Origin: an uncultured cyanobacterium
Lineage (GTDB): Bacteria; Cyanobacteriota; Vampirovibrionia; Gastranaerophilales; Gastranaerophilaceae
NCBI GenBank assembly: GCA_902495705.1
Contig: CABUXT010000004.1
Coordinates: 1-64,000, forward strand
Length of the DNA stretch: 64,000 nt
Reading direction: 5' to 3'
Below, in pieces: positions 27,978-36,445 of this stretch; within the stretch, counting starts at the first letter, position 1; every line of letters begins with the position of its first letter. The notes beneath the pieces are model-generated. The model was not told the DNA's origin. It saw only the letters and a program-made list of their open reading frames with translations, and ran no database searches. The position numbers and the translations under genes are program-made.

Positions 27978-29391
27978 AAAATATATATTATTATTTATAA
28001 CACTTGTAATAACAATGTTTTCGACACTTCAAAACGTTGATGCCAGAGGAATTGGAAATAAAATCAACTCCGATGAATTTCCACAAGGTGAAAATGTTTT
28101 ACCAAATGTTGAAGTAAAACCTGATTTTGTTATTGCAGGTTCAGTCGAAAAAAATATTGATATGACACTCGATAACTGTATCAGGCTGGCACTTGGAAAT
28201 AATCCGCAAATCAATGCTGCATTTCAGGATATCTTAGCGTCCGATGCTCGTATTAAACAAGTTTGGTCAAATTATTTTCCGACAATTACTTGGCAAACAG
28301 GCTATACTAAATTAAAACAACTACAATTGTCTGATGCGTTAGGTAAAAATTTAGAATTTAATTATTACCTATTAGGTCAAGTTTCATTACAAGAAATGCT
28401 TTATGACTTTGGGGTTACTCAAAACCAAGCAATAATCAGAAAATTAGACTATGAGGCTTACAAAAAGACTTTTGAGGCAACAGTAAACGATGTCATTTAC
28501 CAAACAAAAGATGCTTATTATAATGTGCTTTTTGCTTATGAGGCTAAACGCGTAGCACAAGATACCGTCGACAAATATCAACTGTTCTACAATCAGGCAA
28601 GAGCCTTCTACACAACTGGAATGAACCCAAAAGTTGATGTTACGATAGCTGAAACAAATTTAAGCAGTGCAAAACTTAAACTAATCCAAGCTGAAAACGC
28701 CGTGAATTTGGCTATAGCAAAGTTAAATAATGTAATGGGTGTTCCGTATATCGAAAGATATGATGTGCTTGACCGTTTGCAATATAAACCGATTAGTCTG
28801 ACATTTGAACAAGCAATTGATACGGCTAGAGACTCAAGGCCTGAGCTGAAACTTGCAGAAATCAAAGTTGAAGGTACAAATCAGACAGTAAAATTGACTA
28901 AAAAATCGTACTTCCCAACAATATCACTGGAAGGTCAATACCAAAGAGGTGGTAAATCGTGGAACTCAAACTACGGTTACAATTTAGGCGCTTATTTGAC
29001 GTTTCCGAGTGTCAACGCTATGTTGATTAGAAATGAAATCAAAGAGGCAAAATATTTGTATGATAAAGAACTAGCGAATGCAAGGAATACTCAAAACGCA
29101 ATTTATTTAGAAATCCAAAATGCATACTTGCAACTTGAAGAAAAGAGAAACCAGTTACCTGTAGCAATTTTGCAAGTTAAACAGTCAAAAGAAAACTACG
29201 AACTTTCCTACGGCAGATACCGTGTAGGTGAGGCATCCCCTACAGAATTGAAAGATGCTGAAAATAGCTATGAACAGGCGCAGTTGACTTATTACACCGC
29301 GTTATATGAATATAATTCGGCAAAGGCTTTACTTGAAAAATCTATTGGCAAAAACATCGTTGACGATGATATTGTCGAAATGGAGCCGTAA
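27970..29391 (+). CDS. TolC-type outer-membrane efflux channel
   Basis: This 473-residue protein has a signal peptide (about 1-25, ending VDA) and the two-fold repeated outer-membrane efflux protein architecture. Each half has long helices with NPQINAA-type and RPELKLAEIK-type motifs. No lipobox Cys is visible at the mature N-terminus. It completes the tripartite pump with the two upstream genes and shows that the cell has an outer membrane. The start overlaps the pump gene, indicating translational coupling. Confidence 0.92.
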   Translation: MLRKYILLFITLVITMFSTLQNVDARGIGNKINSDEFPQGENVLPNVEVKPDFVIAGSVEKNIDMTLDNCIRLALGNNPQINAAFQDILASDARIKQVWSNYFPTITWQTGYTKLKQLQLSDALGKNLEFNYYLLGQVSLQEMLYDFGVTQNQAIIRKLDYEAYKKTFEATVNDVIYQTKDAYYNVLFAYEAKRVAQDTVDKYQLFYNQARAFYTTGMNPKVDVTIAETNLSSAKLKLIQAENAVNLAIAKLNNVMGVPYIERYDVLDRLQYKPISLTFEQAIDTARDSRPELKLAEIKVEGTNQTVKLTKKSYFPTISLEGQYQRGGKSWNSNYGYNLGAYLTFPSVNAMLIRNEIKEAKYLYDKELANARNTQNAIYLEIQNAYLQLEEKRNQLPVAILQVKQSKENYELSYGRYRVGEASPTELKDAENSYEQAQLTYYTALYEYNSAKALLEKSIGKNIVDDDIVEMEP

Positions 29392-29424
29392 ACTCCTTTC
29401 ATCTAACATAAACTCAGCATCGAT

Positions 29425-29464
29425 AATAGCCTGCCTTCCAGCCATCTTGCCATCTAGCCTTCCA
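29425..29464 (-). repeat. 40-base repeat, right copy, inverted relative to 23381-23420
   Basis: Read on the minus strand it matches the left copy at 35 of 40 positions, including the terminal GCAGGCTATT. The pair brackets the whole efflux operon. Confidence 0.7.
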
Positions 29465-29567
29465 AAACATTAAGTTTTGTAAACTCAAAGATTTACAAAA
29501 AAGCAATTTTTCAAACTTTATCTACTTTATATATATGTAAGATATAAATAAGAGAGAGAAAAGAGAA

Positions 29568-29810
29568 ATGTTAGCTACTTCAGACAAACCTTTTGGAACA
29601 ATGACAAGACGAGTTTCTAAAAGAAAATCAATTGAAGATTTTAAATATTTGGAAAATAAAGACAGAAGAATGAGATTCAATAACTCTCAAGACCCAATCT
29701 ATTTCGTTTTTGATTGTATTGAAAACAGACCGGTAAGCGTTCTTGCTAAAGAGTTTGTGAAAGATTCATTCTTTGAAGCTTGTAACTTCGTTTCAAAAAT
29801 CGTTGGATAA
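29568..29810 (+). CDS. Small basic hypothetical protein
   Basis: I do not recognise this 80-residue protein. The N-terminal half is rich in Arg and Lys (TRRVSKRKS, KDRRMRF). The C-terminal half is hydrophobic/aromatic (IYFVFD, FFEACNFVSKIV) and probably helical. The start follows a long AGAGAGAGAAAAGAGA tract that serves as ribosome-binding site. A perfect palindromic terminator lies 64 bases past its stop. The composition could suit a nucleic-acid or membrane-associated peptide, but nothing firm can be said. Confidence 0.55.
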   Translation: MLATSDKPFGTMTRRVSKRKSIEDFKYLENKDRRMRFNNSQDPIYFVFDCIENRPVSVLAKEFVKDSFFEACNFVSKIVG

Positions 29811-29873
29811 TCAATAGGATAAAAGAGAAAAAGGATTTACTTAGGAAAAAGGATAGGAAATTATTTTATGATA

Positions 29874-29891
29874 AACGCTCAATTGAGCGTT
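29874..29891 (+). terminator. Terminator after the 80-residue gene
   Basis: The perfect palindrome AACGCTCAATTGAGCGTT is followed by TTTTATTTTG. Confidence 0.75.
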
Positions 29892-29998
29892 TTTTATTTT
29901 GTAAACATTTTTTAATATATGAACTAAATTATTAAAGATTACCAAAAAACATTCCGATTACATATATGTAATTAGACAATGCGGAGTGTGTATCAAGC

Positions 29999-30139
29999 AT
30001 GTACGAAGATTTAATGAGAAAGCAGATTATTATTGAGCTTAAAAATTTAATTAAGAAGGCAGAGAATATTGACAATGACAAAGATACTTATTGTGAATTT
30101 ATGAAAGATATGATTTTAAGTACCTACAGCGTTAATTAG
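29999..30139 (+). CDS. Possible 46-residue protein
   Basis: An ATG frame at 29999 runs to TAG at 30137. The product would be a highly charged helix (MRKQIIIELKNLIKKAEN and so on) with one Cys. A GGAG lies about 13 bases upstream, which is rather far. It is either a small regulatory protein or chance; the good codon flow and helical pattern make it worth listing. Confidence 0.35.
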   Translation: MYEDLMRKQIIIELKNLIKKAENIDNDKDTYCEFMKDMILSTYSVN

Positions 30140-30156
30140 ACTGTTGTGCAATGTTT

Positions 30157-30192
30157 TTTCCATAGAAATAACTTAGATTATTTCTATGGAAA
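30157..30192. promoter_or_regulatory. 15-bp perfect inverted repeat covering a start codon
   Basis: Arms TTTCCATAGAAATAA and TTATTTCTATGGAAA are separated by six bases. The ATG of the next gene (30186) is inside the right arm, and no Shine-Dalgarno sequence is visible. It could be an operator over a promoter with a TAGATT -10 box six bases before the ATG, or an RNA hairpin hiding the start codon. Confidence 0.6.
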
Positions 30193-31547
30193 TTGTTATC
30201 ATAGGAGCAGTGGCAGCAGGAGCTAAAGCTGCAGCAAAAATCAAACGTTTACTACCAAATTCAAATGTCAGTATTTACACAGATGATACCCATGTTTCGT
30301 ATTCATCTTGTGGCTTACCTTATTATATTGAAGGTAATTTTTCGGACTACAAGTCTTTACTTGTGCGTTCTGTCGAGGAATTTAATGCCTCTGGTATAAA
30401 TGTATACCTGCAAACAAGAGTAGAAAAAATTCTTATAAAAGAACAACAAGTATTGGTTCGCTCAAAGAATAAAGAAGAAAAACTTGTAAAATATGACAGA
30501 TTGATTATTGCAACCGGCGCAAGACCTTTAATCCCTAATATCAAGGGGGTTAAGGATTTTGATAATGTTTATACTCTGAGAAAAATTGAAGACGGCATAA
30601 AAATTAAAGAAAAAATGCTGCAATCAAAACATGCTGTAATTGTTGGCAGTGGCTATATAGGTTTGGAACTGTTGGAAGCCTTTGTACGTAACGGTTTAGA
30701 AGTAGATGTAATAGAAAAGAACAACCGAATTATGCCAATGTTTGACCCTGATATGTCAGATATTATTAAAACGCGCATAGAATCCTGTAATACCAAGACT
30801 TTCGCGTTTTATACAGGCGAAACAGTGAGCGAATTTTTAGGAGAAGGGCGAACTTTGACCCATGTCAAAACCCACTCAGGCAAGATGTTTAAGACAGATT
30901 TTGTATTATTAAGTGCTGGGATTGTCCCAAATTCCGAAATTGCAAAAGATGCAGGAATTGAAATTGGCGAATCAGGCGCTATAAAAGTTAATAAACTTAT
31001 GCAGACCTCTGTTCATAATATTTATGCTTGCGGAGATTGTTGTGAAGAACCTCATTTGATTAGCGGTCATTCGGTTTGGGTACCGTTAGGCTCTACCGCA
31101 AATAAAGAAGGGCGCTGTGCGGCACTAAATGCTGCAGGGGTTTATACGGTTTTTGAAGGAGTTCTTGGCTCAGCAGTTTCAAGATGTCTTAATACAACTA
31201 TGTCGATGACAGGTTTGACGACAAAAGAGGCGGAAATTTTTGGCTATACACCTGTTTCAGCCGTTGTATCAAAATCTGATATGGTCGCATATATGCCAGA
31301 GGCAAGCGATATCACCATTAAAGTCATAGCAGATAAAGTTACAGGATTGCTACTTGGAGGGCAAGCCGTAGGCTCTCTTGGCGCAGATAAAAGAATAAAT
31401 TCTCTAGCCAGTGCGCTAGTCGGAAAACTTACGGTCAAACAGTTTGGCAGTAACGACTTGACTTATTCTCCACCATTTTCGCCAACTATTGACCCTCTGC
31501 TTGATGCAATGAATATTCTTTGTACTAAGATTCCGCGCCATTGTTAG
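30186..31547 (+). CDS. CoA-disulfide reductase/NADH oxidase-type flavoprotein
   Basis: This 453-residue FAD enzyme belongs to the pyridine nucleotide-disulfide oxidoreductase group. The FAD-binding IIGAVAAGAKAA is at the N-terminus. Cys42 in SSCGLPYY is the single redox cysteine typical of CoA-disulfide reductases, NADH oxidases and persulfide reductases. The NAD(P)-binding GSGYIGLE is near 155, and the C-terminal dimerisation domain contains YSPPFSPTIDPL. No rhodanese domain is attached. The role is probably thiol redox balance or oxygen removal in an anaerobe. The start codon lies inside a perfect inverted repeat. Its last 23 bases overlap the convergent FAD gene. Confidence 0.85.
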   Translation: MEIVIIGAVAAGAKAAAKIKRLLPNSNVSIYTDDTHVSYSSCGLPYYIEGNFSDYKSLLVRSVEEFNASGINVYLQTRVEKILIKEQQVLVRSKNKEEKLVKYDRLIIATGARPLIPNIKGVKDFDNVYTLRKIEDGIKIKEKMLQSKHAVIVGSGYIGLELLEAFVRNGLEVDVIEKNNRIMPMFDPDMSDIIKTRIESCNTKTFAFYTGETVSEFLGEGRTLTHVKTHSGKMFKTDFVLLSAGIVPNSEIAKDAGIEIGESGAIKVNKLMQTSVHNIYACGDCCEEPHLISGHSVWVPLGSTANKEGRCAALNAAGVYTVFEGVLGSAVSRCLNTTMSMTGLTTKEAEIFGYTPVSAVVSKSDMVAYMPEASDITIKVIADKVTGLLLGGQAVGSLGADKRINSLASALVGKLTVKQFGSNDLTYSPPFSPTIDPLLDAMNILCTKIPRHC

Positions 31548-32859
31548 CAATTTGACTTGCCATATATCTTGCTGCAGCTTCCCCCATAGAAAAGCAACTG
31601 GTCTGAACGCGCAAAGCCCCTTGTGCCATATAATCCGCAGAAATTCCACGACCGACTACGAGTAAATTATCATAATCATAAGAAATCAGGCTTTCTATCG
31701 GCAATTGGTATTCCCCTGTCATTGTTAGCGTTGAGCTGTTTTTATCTTTGCTATGAACATCGACAGGATAATTTGAAATCAGCACAGGATGCTCAAACTT
31801 TTTACCTGAGCGCAAATCATCAATTGTATATAGGTATTTCCCTTTAATTCTGTTAGAAACCCTTATGCCAAGCATATCTGCGATATTTGAAATATAAGCA
31901 TTTTCAAAGCCTTTTAGATATTTTTTGCAAAATATTGAAAGCCTAAAAATACTTTCTCTAGCCTGCATCAAGGCTTTTGTAGTGTCTTTTACAAGGTTCG
32001 GATTAAGGGTTTCGGCAATTCTTGGACAGTTGAAAGCTACAGAATCAGGCATTCCGGCTATGGTAAACACCTGAAAATAGTTTCTGTCACTATCTTTTAG
32101 CACTCCATCGGCTACAGCTTTATCAAAAATAGGGGCTAAAGCCCAGTGTTTATCGCTATCCCAAGTATATGCCGTAGATAAATGAATTTGTCCATCTATA
32201 TTTTGTACGGTGGTCACATTTCTATCAGAATCAAGCTCTAAAAGCCAATTCCCAAAGGTTTTTAAGTCGATTCCACTCATGATAAAGCGCAAACTCATCG
32301 GCTGATAATCTGATTCCATTTTTAGAAAAGTGCAATTAATTTGGTTTGCAAAATCGCAATTTCCTGTCGCGTCCACAAAATACTTCGCTCCGATATATAC
32401 CGATAATGGCTTGTACTCTTGATTGATATTATCAGTATCTACCTCTTCGTTATATACTGATAATATTTCTTTATTAATTTCAACTGAAAGAACATTGTTA
32501 GCATCGGTTTTAACATCTTTAACTTCTGCATTAAAACGGACTTCTACACCAACATCATTCATCATTTTGTCTAAAACAATTTTCAACAATTCAGGATTAA
32601 ACCACCCCTGATTGCCCATATAAGTGACCTGTCCGCCAACTTTTTTCAATTCTGAAATAAGAATATTAAAAAAATCAGTATTTATCTGATGATGACCGCC
32701 CATCATTGCAGGAACAACAAACCCTGATGTTATCGTACCGCCAAGGTGAATACCACGCTCAATCAACAAAACTTTTAACCCAAGTTTTGCGCTCATATAC
32801 GCTACAGAACAACCTGCAGTCCCCCCACCAACAACTATTACATCATAATTTTTGCTCAT
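31525..32859 (-). CDS. FAD-dependent oxidoreductase (FAD_oxidored family)
   Basis: This 444-residue protein has the Rossmann FAD motif VVGGGTAGCSVAYMSAK at the N-terminus, a Glu-Arg (IERG) at the end of the second strand and a GGTITSG segment typical of the FAD_oxidored family. The C-terminal ATP-like motif LLVVGRGISADYMAQGALR completes the flavin site. The substrate is unknown. A -10 box TATAAT lies exactly six bases before the ATG with TTGCAC 16 bases further up, and no Shine-Dalgarno sequence is seen, so the mRNA may be leaderless. It is convergent with, and overlaps, the other flavoprotein. Confidence 0.8.
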   Translation of the reverse strand: MSKNYDVIVVGGGTAGCSVAYMSAKLGLKVLLIERGIHLGGTITSGFVVPAMMGGHHQINTDFFNILISELKKVGGQVTYMGNQGWFNPELLKIVLDKMMNDVGVEVRFNAEVKDVKTDANNVLSVEINKEILSVYNEEVDTDNINQEYKPLSVYIGAKYFVDATGNCDFANQINCTFLKMESDYQPMSLRFIMSGIDLKTFGNWLLELDSDRNVTTVQNIDGQIHLSTAYTWDSDKHWALAPIFDKAVADGVLKDSDRNYFQVFTIAGMPDSVAFNCPRIAETLNPNLVKDTTKALMQARESIFRLSIFCKKYLKGFENAYISNIADMLGIRVSNRIKGKYLYTIDDLRSGKKFEHPVLISNYPVDVHSKDKNSSTLTMTGEYQLPIESLISYDYDNLLVVGRGISADYMAQGALRVQTSCFSMGEAAARYMASQIANNGAES

Positions 32860-32865
32860 AATAGT

Positions 32866-32893
32866 ATTATAATTCGCGATTTTCCCAGTGCAA
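32866..32893 (-). promoter_or_regulatory. Promoter giving a probable leaderless transcript
   Basis: On the minus strand, TTGCAC (32888-32893), a 16-base spacer and TATAAT (32866-32871) are followed by six bases and then the ATG at 32859. Transcription would start at or next to the start codon. Confidence 0.5.
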
Positions 32894-32905
32894 AATTGTT
32901 AAGAA

Positions 32906-33568
32906 TTAGTGCAAATAGTTCATGTTGTTTTGAGAAAGGACATAGTAAGCACAACCTATGCCTGTATCTTTTTTGTTACAAGTGTTTTTATACATATCAT
33001 AAGGGTCGCCCATAGGTTTAACAGAATTGCTATATACATAAAAGGCAAATAAATCTTTTCCCCAAGTATTTGGCATAGTAGGACCATTTGTATCAATAAA
33101 AACTACAAATTGCGTACTGCCATTCGTATCAACCTCACCAACATGGGCTGAACGCCACCAAATAGATGAGCCATTTAATAACTTTACTTTATAATATTCG
33201 GTTCTATCATAATATGTTTGCCAATTTCCACCATCTAATCTTTTATATAATTTATTTGGAGCACATATTCCGTTATTATCCATTACACCACAATCTACAG
33301 CAATTTTTATATAGAGCAACAATTTATCAGCAATAGCTTTAGCATCAGCACTTGACATCTTGTGCTCAAGCCCCCATCCATCAGCATCGCCATTTTCTTC
33401 TGCTGACATCTTCAATGCTTGCGCAAGGATTGATTGAGTTTCTCTCAAAACAGAAACAGTTTTCTTTTCCGTATATCTTTGCATAAGAGTTGGTATCGTC
33501 ATCGCTGCAACGATTCCGATGATTCCTAGTGTTATCAAAACTTCTGCAAGCGTAAAAGCTTTTTTCAT
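32906..33568 (-). CDS. Type IV prepilin/pseudopilin-like protein
   Basis: This 220-residue protein has a four-residue leader, MKKA, then FTLAEVLITLGIIG, so cleavage would follow Ala rather than the usual Gly, with Glu at mature position 5. The hydrophobic helix continues to about residue 28 (MTIPTLMQ). The globular head has Cys pairs (near 93/103 and 199/207) that could form disulfides. A strong GGGAGGA precedes the start. It is a single gene with no pilus assembly genes in the window. It is presumably a minor pilin processed by a prepilin peptidase elsewhere. Confidence 0.8.
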   Translation of the reverse strand: MKKAFTLAEVLITLGIIGIVAAMTIPTLMQRYTEKKTVSVLRETQSILAQALKMSAEENGDADGWGLEHKMSSADAKAIADKLLLYIKIAVDCGVMDNNGICAPNKLYKRLDGGNWQTYYDRTEYYKVKLLNGSSIWWRSAHVGEVDTNGSTQFVVFIDTNGPTMPNTWGKDLFAFYVYSNSVKPMGDPYDMYKNTCNKKDTGIGCAYYVLSQNNMNYLH

Positions 33569-33715
33569 AAAATCCTCCCTAATCAGATTAATTGTTAAGT
33601 AATTATAGATTTATAACATGGTTAATAGATATATAACACTATTATTATAAAGTGTTTGCGAAAACATGTCAATATAATCAATAATTAGACATATAAATCT
33701 ATTTTTGGAGGTTTT

Positions 33716-33940
33716 ATGTCAGTACGAGAGTTCGTAAAAATATTATTAGCAAAAGAGTGTATGACACTGACTCAGCTTGCTAAATTGGCAACAGAGCACA
33801 GCGACAAAAAATACACAATGGACGGACTCTCTCACAAAATGCGCAAAGGTTCACTTGATTTTAACGACGTTGAATTTTTCGCTAAGCTTTTAGGATATGA
33901 AATCGTCCTCAAAAAAGTTGAAAATTTGTCTGATAATTAA
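33716..33940 (+). CDS. Small HTH (Xre/Cro-like) DNA-binding protein
   Basis: This 74-residue protein is almost all a lambda-repressor-like helix-turn-helix: MTLTQLAKLA (helices 1-2), a spacer, then LSHKMRKGSLDFNDVEFFAKLLGYEIVL (recognition helix onward). GGAGG precedes the ATG. No effector domain is present, so it could be a stand-alone repressor or an antitoxin-like regulator without a visible toxin. Its closest neighbours are a prepilin on the opposite strand and the hairpin repeats downstream. Confidence 0.65.
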   Translation: MSVREFVKILLAKECMTLTQLAKLATEHSDKKYTMDGLSHKMRKGSLDFNDVEFFAKLLGYEIVLKKVENLSDN

Positions 33941-34006
33941 TTTATACTATCGCTACGATATATACTTATAATATTAAATCCATATCTAACTTACATATAG
34001 GTCATT

Positions 34007-34031
34007 GTCATTCTGAACTTGATTCAGAATC
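34007..34031. repeat. Dispersed hairpin repeat copy
   Basis: GTCATTCTGAA, CTTGA and TTCAGAATC make an 8-bp hairpin. It is in the opposite orientation to the copies at 34154 and 23478. Confidence 0.75.
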
Positions 34032-34087
34032 TTTTCCATTTAATAATTTAACAAATATAATCATTGATAAATTCTGATTATTGAAAG

Positions 34088-34112
34088 GATTTCGAAACAA
34101 GTTCGGAATGAC
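34088..34112. repeat. Dispersed hairpin repeat, TTCGAA variant
   Basis: The arms ATTTCGAA and TTCGGAAT differ from other copies at two paired positions, and pairing is kept with one G-T pair. Confidence 0.65.
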
Positions 34113-34153
34113 TAAATTTAACATATTCGTCTGATACTTAATTTGTTTTCTAT

Positions 34154-34189
34154 GAGACCCTGAATCCCCTGAATCAAGTTCAGAATGAC
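34154..34189. repeat. Dispersed hairpin repeat, composite copy
   Basis: GAGACCCTGAATC is followed by CCTGAATCAAG and TTCAGAATGAC. It looks like a junction of the CCCTGAA and ATTCTGAA variants. Together with the two copies before it, this fills most of the 33941-34195 gap, where I see nothing else. Confidence 0.65.
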
Positions 34190-34195
34190 ATAGAC

Positions 34196-35536
34196 CTAAG
34201 TGTTCATCTTTGCTTGTTTTCGATACTTTGAAGTCGACAGGCGAGTACTGTTTTTAACCTCTTCATTTCGACGCGCTGATATAGCCTCATTAAGGTCGGT
34301 CAAATTTTCATCACGATAAAATATACCTGCCTTAGTTTTAACAAGCCCTAAATCGAATTCTGAAAGGGGGTATTTTATCAACGATTTGTTTTTGGTTGCA
34401 ATAGTTCCTGTGAATTTCTTTTCGCGTTCATTATAAATATTGCCGATAAAAAATCCAGCCTCAATCATCGCACCGCGAACTGAAGCTGATGTCGTATAGG
34501 TCAAAATTTTTCCATCCGGTTCCAAATGCTCAAAAAGCAATTTAAAAAATTCATAAGACCACAAACATGGACATTTGGATGGCGTAAAAGCATCTAAAAA
34601 TATCAAATCGTATAAATTATTATCTTCGATAATAACTTTGCGCGCATCGTCATTTTTTAGTTCAAATTCGATATCCTGTAGATTATACCTTTTTAGACCG
34701 CTTTTATACCCTTTAGATACATACTTATAATATATATTATGTAAAAACGTCCAAAAAGACTTTTTAGGGGTATTCTTACTTATCCTAGAACGATAATATT
34801 CAAAAATGCCTCTTATTTTCTCGTCTAAAAATCTATCATACTTCGGATTATTCAAAATAGATATCAAATCCTGATTTTCGAGAATTTCAGGTGATTTTTC
34901 GATAATTTTTGATAAAATCAGATAATTTATCAAGTTATTGATTTTCTTATGTTCGATTTTTGAATCTGAATTTAGAAATTTGTTTATTGTACTATACTCA
35001 AAATCCAAATGAGAATTATCAATCTTTTTTGCACCGGTTTTTATAAACGGAGAAAGTTGGGACAAAAATTTATCAAAGTCTACAGCTTTTATATAAATAT
35101 TGGGGAAAACTTTATCGCCATGTATCGATACGTTATATTGGTCAGACTCAGAGGATAATTTGTTCATACCTTTGGTGAAAATATTATCGTTATATACCTT
35201 ATCGATACAATTCCTCGTACTTTCGCTCAAATTATTATCGGCATCTATCGGCGCGATATGCGATTTTGTAAGTGAAGAACTTTTTGAAAAATTTTTCTGA
35301 GAATAATTTTCAAAAATATAATTTAGAAAACTTTTTGAATTATATCCGATACCGTAACAGATATCCAAAACTTTTATCGACTCTTTTATCATTAACGATT
35401 CAATGCCTGACGGATAGATAAATTTTTCATAAGCCTCTGTTAAAGCTCCTGTTGCACTGTGGTAAATGTCATTAAACTGCGGACTATACAGCCCTACAGA
35501 ACCATCATGCGTAAAATATGGATGAAATTCGCTCAT
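34196..35536 (-). CDS. MnmC-like (Methyltransf_30) methyltransferase with a large insertion
   Basis: Residues 6-75 match the start of the MnmC methyltransferase domain (FTHDGSVGLYSPQFNDIYHS, then the SAM motif LDICYGIGYNSKSFL at 57-71). Residues about 300-400 match its end (LIFLDAFTPSKCPCLW with Asp315, then TYTTSASVRGAMIEAGF). Between them is an insertion of roughly 220 residues, polar and helical, with no recognised domain. The FAD-dependent half of bifunctional MnmC is absent. By family the enzyme would methylate a tRNA wobble-uridine intermediate. The 446-residue length is nearly twice the stand-alone domain. The insertion may bind tRNA or a partner. Confidence 0.75.
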   Translation of the reverse strand: MSEFHPYFTHDGSVGLYSPQFNDIYHSATGALTEAYEKFIYPSGIESLMIKESIKVLDICYGIGYNSKSFLNYIFENYSQKNFSKSSSLTKSHIAPIDADNNLSESTRNCIDKVYNDNIFTKGMNKLSSESDQYNVSIHGDKVFPNIYIKAVDFDKFLSQLSPFIKTGAKKIDNSHLDFEYSTINKFLNSDSKIEHKKINNLINYLILSKIIEKSPEILENQDLISILNNPKYDRFLDEKIRGIFEYYRSRISKNTPKKSFWTFLHNIYYKYVSKGYKSGLKRYNLQDIEFELKNDDARKVIIEDNNLYDLIFLDAFTPSKCPCLWSYEFFKLLFEHLEPDGKILTYTTSASVRGAMIEAGFFIGNIYNEREKKFTGTIATKNKSLIKYPLSEFDLGLVKTKAGIFYRDENLTDLNEAISARRNEEVKNSTRLSTSKYRKQAKMNT

Positions 35537-35631
35537 AGTCTCATTATACGCCCCATAGATATAATGTTAAGATTGTAACATTATCTTAATATAGTGAATA
35601 TATCAAAAATATCTCTTTTTTATATAAATAG

Positions 35632-36381
35632 ATGACTAATTCGATAACAAATACTCCAATAAATTCACCACAAATACAGACCAATACGCAAAATCAGCCT
35701 CAAAAAGCCAATGGCAAGCAGGATGATTATACATCTATGAACCGTTCGCTTTTTGATTATTCAGGACGGAATAAAGATGCATCGGTCAATAGCGAAGGTA
35801 AAGACACTATCACTTACGGAGATTTTACTGAGGCAGAATTAAACAGAACAAATGCCAAGAATATGACATTTAAAGACGCGATATCATCAATAATCGGTAA
35901 GACTTGGGATATGGCAGGAGCTTTGCTTGATAATATTGTCCAAATATTTAATGGTGACACTTCAAACGGTGAGGAGACCGTTGAAGGGCGCAAAGTCGGC
36001 GAAAAGAATGACAATGGTGATGCTGTTTGGTGTAACGATGGACAATACCACAAAGCAAACGAATCCTACAATAAAAACGGCATAACATACACGGTTAATG
36101 GAAATTTGGCAATTATTTCAACCGGCAATCAAGGCTCAAAAACTGAATATTATAAAGATGGTTACACCGTAACAGAAGATAACGGCGACAATGAATATAC
36201 CGTAAAAGCTTATAAATACAAAGATGGAATGTCCAATTCAAACTCAGCAGAAGATGGAGAATTGGTTTACGAAATTGATAAATACAACAACGGCGCAGCC
36301 GGAATAAGAAAATACGACGGAGATAATGTAAAACGCGGAACACTAAAAAATCAAAACGGTGTTCCTAAATATTTTGAATAA
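35632..36381 (+). CDS. Hypothetical lineage-specific protein with beta-repeat C-terminus
   Basis: I do not recognise this 249-residue protein. Residues 1-45 are Asn/Gln/Thr/Pro-rich and disordered. A short hydrophobic helix lies near 80-105 (AISSIIGKTWDMAGALLDNIVQI). The second half is a run of short Tyr/Gly/Asn/Asp-rich strands (KYDGDNV, YTVNGNLAIIS, YYKDGYTVTEDNG) that resemble toxin-type or YD-like beta-hairpin repeats. No signal peptide is visible. There is no Shine-Dalgarno sequence before the ATG at 35632; a TATA-rich stretch lies immediately upstream. Confidence 0.55.
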   Translation: MTNSITNTPINSPQIQTNTQNQPQKANGKQDDYTSMNRSLFDYSGRNKDASVNSEGKDTITYGDFTEAELNRTNAKNMTFKDAISSIIGKTWDMAGALLDNIVQIFNGDTSNGEETVEGRKVGEKNDNGDAVWCNDGQYHKANESYNKNGITYTVNGNLAIISTGNQGSKTEYYKDGYTVTEDNGDNEYTVKAYKYKDGMSNSNSAEDGELVYEIDKYNNGAAGIRKYDGDNVKRGTLKNQNGVPKYFE

Positions 36382-36414
36382 CTGATAATAATTAGCTTTT
36401 TTATTTATTCTTGG

Positions 36415-36420
36415 TATAAT
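36415..36420 (+). promoter_or_regulatory. -10 box of thrB
   Basis: TATAAT lies 25 bases before the ATG with a poor -35 (TTAGCT) 17 bases further up. AAAGG is the ribosome-binding site. Confidence 0.4.
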
Positions 36421-36445
36421 ATACTACGAAAGGTAGATTAAGAAT

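Noticed and set aside
29475..29500. TTTTGTAAA/TTTACAAAA hairpin as terminator of the efflux operon
   Set aside because: It is weak and AT-only, with no T-run after it; it may be chance in AT-rich DNA.
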